A stretch of 64,000 nt of DNA from Clostridium fessum (GCF_003024715.1 NZ_PYLO01000003.1:1-64000), one strand, 5' to 3'. Shown: positions 16,633 to 25,345, counted from the first letter of the stretch. Translations and numbers: made by a program. The notes: a model not told the origin generated them from the sequence alone.

Positions 16633-17477
16633 ACAAGTTCCCCTCCATCAAAATGCTTTCTGAGAGTTTCAATATTTGCACGGTAATGTGGCTCCGGATC
16701 CAGCCTATATGCACCATTAGCCATTTCCATGGTTATCGTACCTTTGTAATTATATTTTCGCATCGCATTTAAATGTTCATCGAGGTTCTGGAACCCATCT
16801 CCCCATTTCATATGTCCAAATGGACGTCCATCGTTCAGGTGAATATGAGCCAGTTTATCCCCCAAAACTTCAAAATACTGTTCCAGCGTTTCTCCTGTGT
16901 ATGCTACCGGAACCGTGTCCACGCAGCACTTCAGATTAGGAGAATCAATATCTTTTACCACACGAAACTGGTCAAATCTGGTTGTTGCTAACGGAGACTC
17001 TCTTTCATTCAGGTTTTCATACATCAAAGTAATGCCATACTTTTCCGCGTGCCGTGTCAGCTTTTCCACAGAATCTCTTCCATGCTTATAACCTTCCGAC
17101 AACGGCCTGTCCCAGTAAGGTCTTCCAGGGCAAAGCAACATCTGTGGGCACTCCAGTTCCACTGCTGCCTCAATAAATTTCTTATACTGCTCTACAGTTT
17201 TATTTCGGATATTGTCTTCCGGTGCCGCAATATTAATTGCATAAGTATTTTCCTCTGGCATCAGAGAAACAACACTAAATCCCCGCGCTGACAATTTTTT
17301 TCGCATATTGGCAGCCATATTGGGATCACCGTCATACATATGGAAATGATGGCTGCACCCATATAATTCCAGTCTGTGAACCCCCAGCCGATCCATAGAA
17401 TCCAGAAAATAATCAAAAGAAAATTTCTTATATACCATATTTGTCGCGGCCAATTGCGACATTAAAAGCTCAGACAT
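16629..17477 (-). CDS. Sugar phosphate isomerase/epimerase (second paralogue)
   Basis: A 282-residue TIM-barrel enzyme of the same family: VHRLELYGCSHHFHMYDG, QMLLCPGRPYWDRP, ITLMYENLNERES (Glu ligand), LKCCVDTVPVAYTGE (Asp), LAHIHLNDGRPFGHMKWGDG (His and Asp) and GTITMEMANG with the closing Glu. All metal ligands expected for the family appear present. It lies 17 nt after the broken third paralogue and overlaps the next gene by 4 nt, so the three formed one operon. AGGAGATAT precedes ATG 17477. Confidence 0.82.
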   Translation of the reverse strand: MSELLMSQLAATNMVYKKFSFDYFLDSMDRLGVHRLELYGCSHHFHMYDGDPNMAANMRKKLSARGFSVVSLMPEENTYAINIAAPEDNIRNKTVEQYKKFIEAAVELECPQMLLCPGRPYWDRPLSEGYKHGRDSVEKLTRHAEKYGITLMYENLNERESPLATTRFDQFRVVKDIDSPNLKCCVDTVPVAYTGETLEQYFEVLGDKLAHIHLNDGRPFGHMKWGDGFQNLDEHLNAMRKYNYKGTITMEMANGAYRLDPEPHYRANIETLRKHFDGGELV

Positions 17478-17494
17478 TGTATATCTCCTTTTTC

Positions 17495-18285
17495 TTATCC
17501 AAAATACATTCTCAGATTGCGCATATTTCTCTTGTCATGATAAAATGGATCTGCAAAATATTTTCCATCTGTCAGTTCCTGGGTAAATTTTCCCGTATAG
17601 CCATTATTCAGCATATCCAGAATATCTTGTTTGAGATTACGGTTTCCATCTCCCCACACAAAATGTCCATAAGGATTACAATCCTGAAAATGACTGTGAA
17701 TAATATTTTCAGTCCCGAAAGTATCAAACCACTGCTGAATGGTTTCTCCTGCCACAGACATAGCTGTCAGGTCAATCATGACCTTAAAGTTCGGATGATT
17801 CACCTCATCAAACAAATGCTTGATCTATACGCCACCCTATCAAAGATTCCTGTGGGCGCAGCGACTCACATGCAATCATCATATCATTTTCAGCCGCCAC
17901 TTCACTCAGCCTCTGAAACATTTCTACTGAACGCTTGAATCCTTCCTCTTCCGGTTCATTCCAGTAGCCCCAGCCCGAGTTTGCTTCAAGGATCGTTGCC
18001 CCCAGCTCGTGCCCAAATTTAATTCCATTTGAGAAGTAGCGGAAACAGCGCTCCTTCAGTTCCGGTTCTTTTGCTGCAAACTGATAGCCCTAAGAACAGT
18101 TTTCCGGTGTAAATACAGGACATGTCAGACCGTGATCATCCAGTTTCTCCTTGATCGGCACTGGATCCTGATAACCATGATCATCAAGCCACAACCCCTG
18201 ATGCGCAGCAAGCAGATCTACACATTTCACTCCCAGCTCCTGCTGACAATCAAGGAAATAATCCCAGTAATCTTTTCGTTTTCAT
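17495..18285 (-). pseudogene. Sugar phosphate isomerase/epimerase, broken third paralogue
   Basis: The full-length homology is split over frames. ATG 18285 with a GGAGG site leads into a frameshift within 12 codons. The main frame then reads DYWDYFLDCQQELGVKCVDL and HGLTCPVFTPENCS, hits TAG near 18090 and continues with GATILEANSGWGYWNEPEEE. A further frameshift near 17820 leads to the last 106 residues (VMIDLTAMSVAGET, IIHSHFQDCNPYGHFVWGDG). At least two frameshifts and one nonsense codon make it dead. It headed the isomerase operon, so the remaining two genes may rely on the old promoter. Confidence 0.8.
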
Positions 18286-18690
18286 TTTTTCCTCCTTGTT
18301 TTTCTGCATGCTGATTCATTCTTTTGCACGTATTTTCTAATATCGATTCAAAATGAATCTTTTTAATATTTTTTGCAAATTTATATTATCATTATTTGCA
18401 ATATATGTCAATATGCTTCATTTTTGTTTGTTGAAGAAAATATTTTTGTTCATTTTTTTCAATTACTGGCATTTCTTTGCATTTCCCTCCATTCTTCTAT
18501 GCATTTTTCACGTTCAAAGTTCAAAATACAATCAAAATAATACAGCCCCTCTGCGTCAGACGCAAGAGAGTTTCCTTTTTCCGTTTTCCGCAACCCAATC
18601 CCGGTTCAAGCCCGGTTTAGGCCTATTTTTTGCATACACAAACAGAGCCAAGTATGATATAATCCCATCTTTGACACTTGAAAATAGTAA
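18286..18690. other. AT-rich gene-free stretch upstream of the isomerase operon
   Basis: No coding frame is supported. On the minus strand the GGAGG ribosome site lies at 18286-18295 and several T/A-rich -10-like boxes occur, but no unambiguous promoter stands out. TCGATTCAAAATGAATC near 18337 is a partial palindrome that could be an operator. Confidence 0.3.
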
Positions 18691-18731
18691 AACAGCCATA
18701 ACGCCAGTATTTTATCAGCGTTGTGGCTGTT
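18691..18731. terminator. Strong hairpin next to the IS1634-like remnant
   Basis: AACAGCCATAACGC (18691-18704) pairs with GCGTTGTGGCTGTT (18718-18731) with one mismatch around a 13-nt loop; TCTTTG follows. It lies 40 bp beyond the 3' end of the transposase remnant and may be the element's own terminator. Confidence 0.5.
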
Positions 18732-18770
18732 CTTTGTCTTGCATCGATATGTACTATTTTTGGATTTGTG

Positions 18771-19327
18771 CTATTTTTTCTGTTTTGTTTCTTTTATAAT
18801 CGACCTCATGGAAGATTTGGATATGAATTCGTAGTCTGTTCGGAAGCCAAACGCATTATGCAGGGCATCCGTAAGTTTTGTACGTTTGTAGGAAGGTATA
18901 TATCCACTGTCTTTAGACAGCAGTGTCATATTCAGACCCCTAAGGGTTTCCAAAATCTTACTGCAGGTAAACTCTTTACCCAGTTTTTTCTCTAACAGGC
19001 GGTAAACCAGCAGGCTGATGTGGCAGGTTAAAAAGTGAGCCCTGATTCTGTCTTCCCGCCTCACAAATACAGGTCTTGCTTCGAATTCTGATTTCATGAT
19101 GCGGAAGTTTTCTGGATGAAACGGGCAGGATCATTGGGATTTTTACCTTTTCTGGATTTTCCGGGAGACTGCATCATTTTCATAGCTCTTTGAATCTGTC
19201 CTTCACGGATTTTTTGCTGGTAGGCTTTATATTTGGGGGAGTATGTGATGATAACAGTTTCATCCATATCTCCTGTAACAATCGGATACTCTGCATTATA
19301 CTGATACTCCTGCGGCTCAGCAACCAT
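18771..19327 (-). pseudogene. IS1634-like (IS4 superfamily) transposase, deleted remnant
   Basis: Two pieces lie in different frames. 19327-19094 carries EYQYNAEYPIVTGDMDETVI and YSPKYKAYQQKIREGQIQRA, as in the middle of IS1634-type transposases. 19097-18771 carries EFEARPVFVRREDRIRAHFL, LVYRLLEKKLGKEFTCSKIL and a terminal HNAFGFRTDYEFI, the family's C-terminal signature. Roughly a hundred residues between them, including the DDE-type catalytic core, are deleted. The 5' end is missing too, and the remnant is fused to the truncated zinc-ribbon gene. Confidence 0.75.
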
Positions 19328-20603
19328 TGGAGAGTATACTGCCTTTCATCGGCAGTTTAATCAGTCTTATTCCTCGTTGCTCACACATATATGCTTTCAT
19401 TATTTCTATATTCTCGTCAGCACTTCCTGACTCAATAGCCAACTTTTCTGAAGGTATGTATGTTTCAAGCGGAACTCCAAGCAATCGGTCAGAACCAAGT
19501 TCTGCTTTCAAGCCTTTCTTATTAGAATAATAGCTGACAGCCAAAGCAGGAAATAGAGATAAATATTCTTGCTCACAAATTCGGCAGCCTTTATTCAATA
19601 TCGTCCTTTCATTTATCTTCATACTCCATGAATGACCGTGCCTGCATTTCCACCACGCGCTCTTTGCTGAAGTTCGTGATACTTCTGTCGGCTTCAATTT
19701 ATTCTGTTCATAATCCCATTCACTGAGAAGCTGACTGTCTGTTGTCGCCAAATCATTATATCCGGCAAGAACTTCTCTCTCCGCACAAACGGGGCACACC
19801 GTTCCTTTCACACGGGCATTGATAACTGATTTCCACTCATTACCACATTTTCTGCACTTCCACCAGACATTTTTCCTCGACTTTGCATTTACTTCATCAG
19901 GCTTCAATGGCAAGTTCTTCTCCGACCACTCCGAAGCAATTTCAGGGTGTGTTGTCTGCAAATCGTTAAACCCTTTCGAGAATATGTACCCACTGCAATA
20001 CGGGCATTTACTGCCACCGGAACGAGTAGAAATAAGAGTGTTCCACTCTCTGCCGCAATCCTTACACTTCCACCAAGCCTTACGATTGGCAAAGACCGTA
20101 ACCTGAGTCGGAAGTAAAGGATAATTTCTGTCCGACCACTCGGCAGCTATATCCGGCAGAAGCGTTGCAAGGTCATTAAATCCTGCCAACACTTTATTAT
20201 GGGAACAATACGGGCAGCCTGTCCTATTTATCGTTCTGCTCTTAACGGCAGCTTCCCACTCATGTCCTTTCTCACATCTCCAAATCACTTTCTTATGAGA
20301 ACCAATAGAAACCTCTGTCGGTTTTATCTTATTCTTTTTCGACCACTGTTTTACCAGTAATGGCTCTAATGTCGCCAAATCGTTAATACCTGCAATCACT
20401 CTCGCACCGGAACATATTGGGCATTTTTCTCCATTAGAACGAGCCTTAACGCTTGTCTGCCATTCGTGACCGCAAGCACCTCTCCACCATACTTTTTTAT
20501 TTGAACCGAAAGTAATGTCATCAGGTGTAAGCGGTAAGTTCTTCTCCGACCACTCCGAAACAAGCTCCGGGTGTACTTCTGCTAAACTGTTGTTCATAGC
20601 CAA
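19317..20603 (-). CDS. Five-repeat zinc-ribbon protein with truncated nuclease-like tail
   Basis: A 428-residue protein. Five ~65-residue repeats (residues 5-350) each have a xNDLATxxPxLxxEW opening, a [WK]-W-[KR]-C-xxGHEW half knuckle and a CPxC closing knuckle, matching the DUF4379-type treble-clef zinc ribbon. After them, DRLLGVPLETYIPSEKLAIE and QRGIRLIKLP resemble the core of Vsr/PD-(D/E)XK-like nucleases that often end such proteins. The frame then runs into IS1634-derived DNA and stops, so the tail is cut. AAGGAGG sits 7 nt before a TTG (20603); ATG 20597 is the alternative. The function is not established; zinc ribbons plus a nuclease fold suggest DNA or RNA targeting. Confidence 0.7.
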   Translation of the reverse strand: MAMNNSLAEVHPELVSEWSEKNLPLTPDDITFGSNKKVWWRGACGHEWQTSVKARSNGEKCPICSGARVIAGINDLATLEPLLVKQWSKKNKIKPTEVSIGSHKKVIWRCEKGHEWEAAVKSRTINRTGCPYCSHNKVLAGFNDLATLLPDIAAEWSDRNYPLLPTQVTVFANRKAWWKCKDCGREWNTLISTRSGGSKCPYCSGYIFSKGFNDLQTTHPEIASEWSEKNLPLKPDEVNAKSRKNVWWKCRKCGNEWKSVINARVKGTVCPVCAEREVLAGYNDLATTDSQLLSEWDYEQNKLKPTEVSRTSAKSAWWKCRHGHSWSMKINERTILNKGCRICEQEYLSLFPALAVSYYSNKKGLKAELGSDRLLGVPLETYIPSEKLAIESGSADENIEIMKAYMCEQRGIRLIKLPMKGSILSNGC

Positions 20604-20678
20604 ACCTCAACCTCCTTGTGCTTAGAGTATATGAAGTTTTGGCTTTATCTTGTAGTTTGCGAATATCCGTATAAATAG

Positions 20679-20718
20679 AAAAAAACCTTTGAGAAAAGGA
20701 TTTCTCCTCTCTCAAAGG
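20679..20718 (-). terminator. Terminator downstream of the flavodoxin-fold gene
   Basis: CCTTTGAGA (20686-20694) pairs with TCTCAAAGG (20710-20718); on the minus strand the stem is followed by seven T. Confidence 0.85.
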
Positions 20719-20750
20719 GCAAGTTGGCAAACTGGAATTTGGTGTGTGCT

Positions 20751-21275
20751 TTATAAATTTTTTCCGATCCACTCAAGTTCGTTCATGGAATCCTTATTTT
20801 TTTCAAGTTCATCTCTGGCTGTTGCATAATATGATTTTTTGAAAAGCATATCCCATGAAAGATATTTTGCCATACAGTCAAACTGCTTATCAATCAGCTC
20901 ATACTGGATACTGCCTACGGGAGAACCACCTACAACAATTGTGCCAACTTTTTTGTTTTTTAACTGCAATCCACGGCAGTAGCACTTATCAATGATAAGT
21001 TTCAATTGTGCTGACATTCCCCACCAATAAACTGGTGTAGCAAAAAGAATCATATCTGCGGCAGCAATTTTATCAATTGTAGAATTTGTATCATCCTTGT
21101 CGACGCATCCCTTAGAGCATTGACAGACACCACATCCCTTGCATGGTGCAATGTTGAGTTTGTCGGGTTCAATGATTTCAATTTTATTCTTTTCTGACGC
21201 TCCTTTTATAAATGCATTGATTGCTGCCAGCGTATTTCCTTTTCTGGCACTTCCATTAATGATTACAATTTTCAT
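20751..21275 (-). CDS. Flavodoxin-fold NAD(P)H-dependent FMN reductase with Cys motif
   Basis: A 174-residue flavoprotein of the iron-sulfur-flavoprotein/NADPH-FMN-reductase type. KIVIINGSARKGNTLAAIN is the FMN phosphate loop. APCKGCGVCQCSKGCVDKDD is a dense Cys cluster like that of Fe-S flavoproteins. TPVYWWGMSAQLKLIIDKCY is the flavin ring loop, and GTIVVGGSPVGS follows. The frame is open further upstream, but ATG 21275 has TGGAGGAT at good spacing. The C-terminus is short for the family (usually 180-210). It stands alone with its own terminator. The substrate is unknown. Confidence 0.85.
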   Translation of the reverse strand: MKIVIINGSARKGNTLAAINAFIKGASEKNKIEIIEPDKLNIAPCKGCGVCQCSKGCVDKDDTNSTIDKIAAADMILFATPVYWWGMSAQLKLIIDKCYCRGLQLKNKKVGTIVVGGSPVGSIQYELIDKQFDCMAKYLSWDMLFKKSYYATARDELEKNKDSMNELEWIGKNL

Positions 21276-21576
21276 GCGTGTATCCTCCAACTTCCGATTT
21301 GTATTTCTGTTTGTTTTAAAAATGGGCAACTCCGATTGGAATTGCCCACTCATTGCACTAATTATGCGATTTTTTCTTGCTTGCACCGATTTCTGCATCA
21401 ATTGATGTAAGTTTGATGTAAATCGCTGTTTTTTTAGTTTTTTATCAAATGAAGTACATCCCGTCTATTCGGTAAAACGGTACATCTTTACATCACGTCG
21501 ACTGGCGTCTCCGTGCGTTTTTCGCCTTATGTCGGTGTTCGCAAGCGCACACCGCCGCAAGGCTCAGTTTCTCATC
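21276..21576. other. Gene-free stretch with GATGTA repeats near the third metG fragment
   Basis: No gene is supported. It holds a hairpin TGGGCAA/TTGCCCA (near 21325-21350) and GATGTA boxes at about 21409 and 21419 with inverted copies (TACATC) near 21453, 21481 and 21489. More GATGT boxes occur at 22165-22190 next to the integrase gene. Small repeats flanking a target-gene fragment resemble recombinase arm sites, but this is only suggestive. Confidence 0.3.
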
Positions 21577-22056
21577 TTAATAGAGCTTTGCACCTGCCGG
21601 AATATGGTTATCAACCATCAGAAGATGAAGTTTTTCTTCGCCCTCTTCCTCATGGATTGCACTAAGTAACATTCCACAAGAGTCAATGCCCATCATAGCT
21701 CTCGGTGGAAGATTTGTGATAGCAATAAGAGTCTTTCCAACCAGTTCTTCCGGCTCATAAAAGCTATGAATACCGCTTAAAATGGTTCTGTCTGTGCCTG
21801 TTCCGTCATCAAGAGTAAACTGTAACAGCTTCTTTGACTTCGGTACTGCAACGCACTCTTTAACCTTTACTGCACGGAAATCTGACTTGCTGAATGTATC
21901 AAAATCAACCATTTCTTCAAACAATGGCTCGACTTTTACCTTAGAAAAATCAATCTTTTCAACCGGTTTTTCAGCCTCTGCCGGAGCTGCTTCGGAAGTC
22001 TTGGAAGCTTTCTTATCAGCGTCCAGGGACTTCATCGTGGGGAATATAACCGAAGC
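21577..22056 (-). pseudogene. metG: 3' fragment of methionyl-tRNA synthetase, copy 3, at the left end of the conjugative element
   Basis: About 155 codons ending at stop 21577: an Ala/Glu-rich linker, [72 protein letters not shown] and IPAGAKLY. This is the C-terminal linker and tRNA-binding OB domain of MetRS. The synthetase catalytic part is absent. The frame extends upstream to 22161, but residues before ~22056 do not look like MetRS and probably come from the end of the conjugative element, whose integrase gene starts 70 bp further on. It has no stop or shift, so it is the youngest of the three fragments. Confidence 0.75.
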
Positions 22057-22229
22057 TAATCCACCACAGTCCAAATAAGTTGATAAACGCTTTTTTACAC
22101 GATTTTCATTATATATCGCCAGTCCATATTTGTCCACCAAAATCCAACAAACTAATGTCATTTTGATGTATTCTGACTTTTTTGATGTCAGGTTTGTCTT
22201 GGAAATCGTCCCCTTGCAAGGACTTCTTC

Positions 22230-23462
22230 CTAAAATATATCACTATTATTTTCCAGAGCTTTAATTGCTTCCTTTTTCTTCACATCTGTTGCTTCCGCAT
22301 AAATATCCATCGTTGTTTCAATATTTGCATGACCCATAATACTTTGAATCACTTTCAGATTTCTTTCATTTTCACAAAATCTGGTGCAAAATGTGTGTCG
22401 GATATGATGACACGAAAAATGAGGAATCAATACCGGGCGTCTGCTCTCCCGTTTTGCCTTAATAATTTCTTCGGCATTGTAGGCTTCGTAAATTCTTTTG
22501 ATTGCACTGTTGATTACGCTGGGTTTATGGATAATTCCGTCTTTATTGCAAAAGATAAACCCACTCATACCATCAACCACTTGCACATTAAAACCGGTTT
22601 CTTTCTGTGCTTCGTATTCATCCTTAAATGCCTGTTCTACAGCCTGCATCATCGGAATAGTACGAATCCCGGCTTCTGTCTTTGGCGAAGAAATATGAAA
22701 TTCACTCTTTCCATTCTCCATTACTCGATAGATAGCCGCATGGTTTATACTAATGGTTTTATTCTCATAATCCAAATCTTCCCAACGCAGCCCTATCATT
22801 TCTCCTATGCGACATCCCGTTCCAAAAAGTGCTGTAAACAGTGGCAACCAATGGCAATACACAGGACTGTTCGATACATAATTCAAAAATGCTCTCTGCT
22901 GTTCCAATGTAAGTGCGTGTCTTATGCCCTTATTCTTTCCATTCGCCTTTTTGATTTCTGCCATTACACCGCTTGCCGGATTATTGCGTATCACATTGTC
23001 CCTAACTGCCATCTGAAAGGTTGGGTGCAGAATCGTATGAATATTATCCAATGTATTCGCCTGTAACCCCAATATGTTCATCAACGAACAATAAAAGAAT
23101 TTCACATCAGAATACTTTATATCATTGATGATTCTTTTTCCAAAAGTATCTCTGACAAAACGGTTATACATATACTTATAATTTACCCGTGTGTGTTCTT
23201 TCAAATCATACTTCGTTGAAATATACCTGTCAAATGCATAGTTCAAAGTTGTCTTTCCACTGCAATAGCTTTCAAGACCGTCCAACTGATTGCGAACAAG
23301 TTCTTTTTCCTTTTCCCTTAACTCCAACAGGTCATTTGAATAAACGACCCGCCTTTTACCTGTCGAATCGGTGTACTGGTAGATATACCTTCCGTCGTTT
23401 TTCCTCTGACTTTCGCCTTTCCTTAATACTCTGCCTTTTGAATCTTTTCTCGACATTGACAT
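22230..23462 (-). CDS. int: Tyrosine-recombinase integrase of the conjugative element
   Basis: A 410-residue integrase of the Tn916/Tn1549 type. There is an N-terminal arm-binding AP2-like domain (GRYIYQYTDSTGKRRVVYSN), a SAM-like core-binding domain (~70-170) and a catalytic domain with Arg in FGTGCRIGEMIGLRWED, HHIRHTFCTR (HxxR), and GHANIETTMDIYAE with the nucleophile Tyr. All catalytic residues visible are intact. ATG 23462 follows GAGGAAGGTGG. The gene is the outermost of the element and points at the metG fragment, as expected for an integrase next to its attachment site. Confidence 0.92.
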   Translation of the reverse strand: MSMSRKDSKGRVLRKGESQRKNDGRYIYQYTDSTGKRRVVYSNDLLELREKEKELVRNQLDGLESYCSGKTTLNYAFDRYISTKYDLKEHTRVNYKYMYNRFVRDTFGKRIINDIKYSDVKFFYCSLMNILGLQANTLDNIHTILHPTFQMAVRDNVIRNNPASGVMAEIKKANGKNKGIRHALTLEQQRAFLNYVSNSPVYCHWLPLFTALFGTGCRIGEMIGLRWEDLDYENKTISINHAAIYRVMENGKSEFHISSPKTEAGIRTIPMMQAVEQAFKDEYEAQKETGFNVQVVDGMSGFIFCNKDGIIHKPSVINSAIKRIYEAYNAEEIIKAKRESRRPVLIPHFSCHHIRHTFCTRFCENERNLKVIQSIMGHANIETTMDIYAEATDVKKKEAIKALENNSDIF

Positions 23463-23508
23463 TATGTACCACCTTCCTCTCAATATAAGAAAGAGGTCAC
23501 AAATGCCA

Positions 23509-23691
23509 TTACTCATTCTCGGTATTATCCTGCTCTTGCAGCTTTCTAAATCCTTGAACAAGCGTCTGTGTTATGGTCAGATCATGAGAGCTGGCATACT
23601 CTGTTATATCTGTATGCTCATCTTTTGTAAGACGGATGAATACACCTTCACTTCTCGGATTTTCTAACTTAGGTCTACCCATTCTTGCCAT
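23509..23691 (-). CDS. Small ribbon-helix-helix-like regulator
   Basis: 60 residues: GRPKLENPRSEGVFIRLTKD and then ITEYASSHDLTITQTLVQGF. A basic start, a beta strand and two helices fit a MetJ/Arc (RHH) regulator of the kind found between int and xis in Tn1549-like elements. It could start at ATG 23691 or 23682. Likely role: control of excision. Confidence 0.65.
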   Translation of the reverse strand: MARMGRPKLENPRSEGVFIRLTKDEHTDITEYASSHDLTITQTLVQGFRKLQEQDNTENE

Positions 23692-23798
23692 CCGTCAACA
23701 CCTGCCTTTCATAACCTGACTTCATTTTACTACTTGTATATCAAAAAGTCAAATGCTTTTTGATATACAATAATTCGTTTTCCTCTTTCTTATCATGT

Positions 23799-23981
23799 CT
23801 ACGCCCGAAAAGATTCCAAATACTCCTCAAAAATCTTCACGTTTACCAATGTGATACGGTTAATTTTATAAACAGCACGAGCATCCTGTGCCAATTTCAT
23901 AAAGCTGTGTTTACTCATAGAATACCTCTCCGCACCCTCGTCATACCTTATAAAATTTTTTGTGTTCACTTTTGCCTGCAT
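23799..23981 (-). CDS. xis: Xis-like DNA-binding protein (DUF6462/excisionase)
   Basis: 60 residues with the MerR/excisionase winged-helix pattern: RYDEGAERYSMSKHSFMKLA, DARAVYKINRITLVNVKIFE, EYLESFRA. Size, sequence type and place just inside the integrase end match the excisionase-like proteins of Tn916/Tn1549 relatives. Expected to bind the element end and direct excision. Confidence 0.7.
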   Translation of the reverse strand: MQAKVNTKNFIRYDEGAERYSMSKHSFMKLAQDARAVYKINRITLVNVKIFEEYLESFRA

Positions 23982-24038
23982 TCTTCCACCTACCTTTTCA
24001 AAGTGTGTTCTTTTTCTCTTGCTATGGTTATGGCATAT

Positions 24039-24080
24039 CTGCCAATAAAAACATACTTAACAAACAAATATGCTTTTATT
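24039..24080. repeat. Inverted repeat upstream of the Xis-like gene
   Basis: CCAATAAAAACATA and TATGCTTTTATTGG form a 14-bp near-perfect inverted repeat with a 14-nt loop. It may be an operator or a bent-DNA site for Xis. The stretch 24081-24449 has no supportable gene and a small hairpin GCAGAC/GTCTGC (24398-24412). Confidence 0.45.
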
Positions 24081-24445
24081 GGAAGATATTAAAAAATCCG
24101 TACAGGTGGCAGCTCATTACACTACCCACATCGGTATCGCACCGTCATCTTATCTGACCGGACTAAGCCGGAAGTATCATTATCAAAAATATGTATCAAC
24201 GCCTCCGTGTAACTGCTACACATTTATGCCGGATATTTCTCGCTCCACACCTTAACTTCAATATCTGCTTTCAATATTCCTTCGTATCCACCTCTGCCAA
24301 AGGCAAAAGCAGGTGTCTTATGGCGTATCCTCAAAGCGGCTCCACATATTCCACACGTCCTGTACGCATTGGTTTATGAAATTGTCAAGGTACAATCGCA
24401 GACATCGTCTGCATTTTGGATAAAATCAAAGCTGAAATTGTCAGC

Positions 24446-24507
24446 CTAAAAAGCACATAAGCACACTTCCGTCTGCTATGAACGGTTCTGTAAAAATTAT
24501 GTGCTTT
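24446..24507 (-). terminator. Terminator downstream of the DeoR-like HTH gene
   Basis: AAAGCACATAA (24450-24460) pairs with TTATGTGCTTT (24497-24507). Read on the minus strand the second arm ends in TTTTTAGG. Confidence 0.55.
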
Positions 24508-24522
24508 ATCAGAATGACAAGA

Positions 24523-24852
24523 TCAAAGTTGTAATTTATCCGGTCCATATTTTCTTAGAACTTGAAATAAAACTTTTTTATGTATGCCCTCCGTCCAATC
24601 ATATAATTCATGCAAGGCAGCTACTTCCATAGGTGTCAGCGAATTGGCATAAGGCTTGTAATCCTCTCTTATAAAAATTCCTCCGTTCTCTCCCTGTTTT
24701 GTATAAATCGGATAAACCGGAGTTAAAGCCTGAATATCATACTGTATCGTGCGAATGGAAACGCCAAATTCCTGTGCCAATTCATTCGCTGTTGTATGTC
24801 GTCTGATAATAAGAATATTGATTATTTCCGTTCTACGATGTACGGTATTCAT
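24523..24852 (-). CDS. HTH_11/DeoR-like single-domain regulator
   Basis: 109 residues. RTEIINILIIRRHTTANELA followed by FGVSIRTIQYDIQALTPVYP is a DeoR/HTH_11 winged helix. GENGGIFIREDYKP is the wing, and a short helical tail follows. There is no effector domain, unlike full-length YafY/DeoR proteins. It lies between the recombination genes and the oriT candidate, so control of mobilisation genes is plausible. No unusual features. Confidence 0.75.
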   Translation of the reverse strand: MNTVHRRTEIINILIIRRHTTANELAQEFGVSIRTIQYDIQALTPVYPIYTKQGENGGIFIREDYKPYANSLTPMEVAALHELYDWTEGIHKKVLFQVLRKYGPDKLQL

Positions 24853-25119
24853 GCTTCACCCCCTCTCTTCTGGTTTTCCAATTCTAATTTTAAATGCAGA
24901 ATATGCAGTATCTTTGCTTATTCCCCTAAATTTCTCTGTAAATCTTTTATCTCTCTCCAGCCATTGACTTTCCCCTTTCCCATTGATAAAATCATTATGG
25001 ATAGAATCAAAAATCATAAAAAGTCACACAAACTGCTATGGAGTTTTTACGGGCAATCCATGCCCTTATGAACCGTGGCAGTTTTTTATTGCTTCTGCCC
25101 AACTGCAAAGTCGAATTAT

Positions 25120-25345
25120 CAACGCTATCCATAACAAGGGCGGTAACGCCCTACTGTGTTGCAAACCGCTCGCCTATACTCACGCAACACGCAAATTCCC
25201 TACGGGTAATTTGCAGAAGAATAGCAAGCACTGCCTGTGTTCCCTCACAGGCACCATTTCCGCAAGTTTCTACCAAGTGAAAACTTGCAGAAATTGGCTT
25301 GCATGGGGCATATCCCCCTGTCCCCCTAAAAGCAAAAACAACCGC
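25120..25345 (+). other. Candidate origin of transfer (oriT)
   Basis: The ~225 bp just before mobC contain a chain of short perfect stems: GGGCG/CGCCC (25139-25152), GCAAATT/AATTTGC (25191-25215), GCAAGTTT/AAACTTGC (25262-25269/25281-25288) and GGGG/CCCC (25304-25316), ending in CCCCCTGTCCCCCTAAAAGC. Clustered hairpins directly upstream of mobC-relaxase genes are where MOBP-type origins lie. The nick site is not determined. Confidence 0.55.

Noticed and set aside
22182-23066. Plus-strand ORF of 294 residues opposite the integrase
   Set aside because: The minus-strand integrase has all catalytic motifs; the plus frame is its antisense shadow.
24010-24449. Possible small genes between the Xis-like and DeoR-like genes
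   Set aside because: Short frames of about 60 residues have no ribosome sites and no recognisable sequence; only hairpins are supportable.
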